From JAMXLO01 sp041487355 (GTDB lineage: Bacteria; Pseudomonadota; Alphaproteobacteria; Acetobacterales; Acetobacteraceae), in NCBI GenBank assembly GCA_041487355.1, contig JBGPND010000062.1:1-24727 (forward strand): a DNA stretch of 24,727 bases. Direction: 5' to 3'. The notes under the pieces were generated by a model. The model was not told where the DNA came from. It saw only the letters and a program-made list of their open reading frames with translations, and did no database searches. A program made the position numbers and the translations under genes. Numbering within the stretch: the stretch's first letter is position 1; every line of letters starts with the position of its first letter. Shown piece by piece: positions 23,801 to 24,727 of the stretch.

Positions 23801-24727
23801 GTGCTGGCCACCACCACGACCGATGGCACGGGCCACTACGCCTTCACCAATCTGCAGATCGGCACCTATGAGGTACAGTTCGCCGCGCCGTCCGGCGATG
23901 TGTTCAGCGCGGCGCTGCAAGGCGGCAACACGGCGGCGGACTCGAATCCGGACGCCAGCGGGCGCACCGGGCCGATCGCGCTGACCCCCGGTCAGAACGA
24001 TACGACGATCGATGCGGGTGTGTTTCAGAAGGCGGCGCTGGGCGACTACGTGTGGCAGGACACGAATGCCAACGGCGTGCAGGACAGCGGCGAGACGGGC
24101 ATTGCCAATGTCACGGTGAACCTGATCGGCGCCGGCGCCGACGGGAAGTTCGGCACCGGCGACGACACCAGCGCCGCCACCACGACGGACAGTTCGGGGA
24201 ACTATGCGTTCACCGGTCTGACGCCCGGCCCGTACGAGGTGCAGTTCGTTGCGCCATCGGGCGACGTGTTCAGCCCGGCTTTCCAGGGCGGCAACACGGC
24301 AGCCGATTCCAACGCCGATGCAACCGGCCTGACCGCAGCGGTGACGCTGACCTCCGGGCAGACCGACAACACGATCGATGCCGGGCTGTATGCGAAGGCA
24401 GCCCTGGGCGACTATGTGTGGCTCGACACCAACGCCAACGGCGTGCAGGACAGTGGCGAGACGGGCATTGCCGCCGCCACGGTGAACCTGATCGGCGCCG
24501 GCGCCGACGGGAAGTTCGGCACCGGCGACGACACCAGCGCCGCCACCACGACGGACGGCACCGGGCATTACGCGTTCACCGGCCTGACGCCCGGCCAGTA
24601 TGAGGTGCAGTTCGCCGCACCGTCGGGTGATGTGTTCAGCCCGGCGCTGCAGGGCGGCAACACGGCGGCCGACTCGAATGCCGATGCCACGGGTCTGACG
24701 GCGGCGGTGACGCTGACCTCGGGGCAG
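20891..24727 (+). CDS. Giant SdrD-B-repeat surface/secreted protein (3' end outside window)
   Basis: The open frame begins at ATG 20891, with AAAGGA as a ribosome site, and runs to the window edge without a stop: at least 1279 residues. Residues 1-190 form a beta-rich Ser/Thr/Gly domain (begins MSSFINFGTL) with no Sec signal peptide. From residue 191 there are nine tandem B-type repeats resembling the SdrD B domain (Cna-B-like fold). Each starts LGDYVWLD, carries the calcium-loop-like DANANGVQDGGE and GADGKFGTGDD motifs, and ends in TIDAGLY. The lack of a signal peptide suggests type I secretion with a C-terminal signal outside the window, as in RTX adhesins, but this cannot be seen. A role in adhesion or biofilm matrix is inferred. 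Base composition matches the neighbours. Confidence 0.88.
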   Translation, partial: MSSFINFGTLTNGDLSFGVSSGGIGVTETDTGPGILSAFLDTASAPFASSSTGSPGIQWSSFDASIEGAGVGSAASSITLSINYSVDVTGSADAITGLRQLIVTDYFTGTGISASATETVTDSSGNVVGTLNWTHATGSAPITLAMGYQHLNVSLSFTESVSAGSPLTSLVGISSMAQGFAETPTTSLASLGDYVWLDSNANGIQDGGENGIAGVTVRLIGAGKDGKFGTGDDVTVATTTTDATGHYGFSNLFAGQYEAQFTASSGYVFSAALQGGNTATDSNPGATGLTGPITLAAGQNNPTIDAGLYAQTALGDYVWLDANANGVQDGGEAGIAGVTVQLIGAGKDGTFGTGDDISATTTTDSAGHYAFSSLTPGQYEVQFVAPSGDVFSPALQGGNTAADSNADATGLTAAVTLTSGQTDNTIDAGLYAKAALGDYVWLDANANGVQDGGETGVGSVTVNLIGAGADGNFGTGDDISATTTTDSAGHYAFTGLTPGQYEVQFVAPSGDVFSPALQGGNTGLDSNAGATGLTAAVTLTSGQTDNTIDAGLYAKAALGDYVWLDANANGVQDGGETGVGNVTVNLIGAGADGKFGTGDDTSATTTTDGAGHYAFTGLTPGQYEVQFAAPSGDVFSPAFQGGNTATDSNAGAGGLTSAVTLTSGQTDNTIDAGLYAKAALGDYVWQDTNANGVQDSGEIGVANVTVNLIGAGADNTFGTGDDTSATTTTDSSGNYAFTGLTPGQYEVQFVAPFGLVFSPALQGGDTAIDSNAGGTGLTAAVTLTSGQVDNTIDAGLVPPTHHDGATALIGDNVWLDATGSGVQSGVDAGPGLAGVTVNLLDSTGTTVLETTTTDSGGLYAFSNLLGGTYEVQFVAPTGYFFPPENANPNPDLASSANPLTGVTAPIVLGEGEINVSVDAGLYQAAALGDYVWLDSNANGIQDGGETGVGSVSVQLIGAGTDNLFGTGDDQVLATTTTDGTGHYAFTNLQIGTYEVQFAAPSGDVFSAALQGGNTAADSNPDASGRTGPIALTPGQNDTTIDAGVFQKAALGDYVWQDTNANGVQDSGETGIANVTVNLIGAGADGKFGTGDDTSAATTTDSSGNYAFTGLTPGPYEVQFVAPSGDVFSPAFQGGNTAADSNADATGLTAAVTLTSGQTDNTIDAGLYAKAALGDYVWLDTNANGVQDSGETGIAAATVNLIGAGADGKFGTGDDTSAATTTDGTGHYAFTGLTPGQYEVQFAAPSGDVFSPALQGGNTAADSNADATGLTAAVTLTSGQ
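21461..24727 (+). repeat. Tandem coding repeat array, nine units of about 366 bp
   Basis: Units begin (codon for the first residue of LGDYVWLD) at 21461, 21830, 22196, 22562, 22928, 23315, 23669, 24038 and 24404. Spacings are 369, 366, 366, 366, 387, 354 and 369, 366 bp, all multiples of three. Units 2-5, 8 and 9 are very similar at DNA level, which points to recent duplication or ongoing homogenisation. Unit 6 (23315) is divergent and shorter. The last unit is cut by the window end, so the true copy number is unknown. The array also keeps a long stop-free frame on the opposite strand, a by-product of the repeats. Confidence 0.92.

Noticed and set aside
21680..24568. Stop-free 962-residue frame on the minus strand across the repeat array
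   Set aside because: It is the complement of a highly repetitive GC-rich coding array; the plus strand has a ribosome site, a clear domain family and in-frame repeat periodicity. The minus translation has no recognisable domain.

Overview
The window looks like the chromosome of a GC-rich alphaproteobacterium, possibly of the Rhodospirillales/Acetobacteraceae type. This rests on GC content of roughly two-thirds by eye, a FixL-type haem-PAS histidine kinase, two copies of a dispersed palindrome seen in many alphaproteobacterial genomes, and a PEP-CTERM surface protein. The genus cannot be fixed from the sequence alone. No rRNA, tRNA, CRISPR array, transposase or prophage gene was seen.

Layout: (1) 1-1176, the 3' part of a DegP/HtrA periplasmic protease. 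(2) 2511-4100 and 1292-2341 on the minus strand, a type-B carboxylesterase followed by gentisate 1,2-dioxygenase, a small aromatic/ester catabolism cluster. (3) 4205-11445 on the plus strand, a translationally coupled pair: a RapA-like SNF2 helicase and a very large Eco57I/PglX-type adenine methyltransferase. The pair resembles the accessory half (DrmD + DrmMI) of class 1 DISARM, but no drmA, drmB or drmC lies beside it. This is the best candidate for an under-described defence system here. (4) 11493-13199 minus, a FixL-like oxygen-sensor kinase with no fixJ visible, divergent from (5) 13432-15057 plus, a GMC-family oxidoreductase. (6) 15058-15788, a gene-poor stretch with a 94-bp inverted repeat, a frameshifted small ORF and the second copy of the 86-bp palindrome. 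(7) 18229-15789 minus, an overlapping COG0523 (CobW-type) GTPase and dihydropyrimidinase/hydantoinase pair, plausibly a metal chaperone with its metalloenzyme client. (8) 18230-18896, a region with no convincing gene. (9) 18897-19883 plus, an exported parvulin-type peptidyl-prolyl isomerase. (10) 20136-20819, a PEP-CTERM protein. (11) 20891 to the window end, a giant protein of at least 1279 residues built of about 122-residue SdrD-B-like calcium-binding repeats and still open at the edge.

The right end (PPIase, PEP-CTERM protein, repeat protein) reads as a cell-envelope/extracellular-matrix block. The centre is a DNA-modification/defence cassette set between ordinary metabolic and regulatory genes. 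Both 86-bp palindromes lie directly at gene 3' ends, where they could act as bidirectional terminators or mRNA-end structures.
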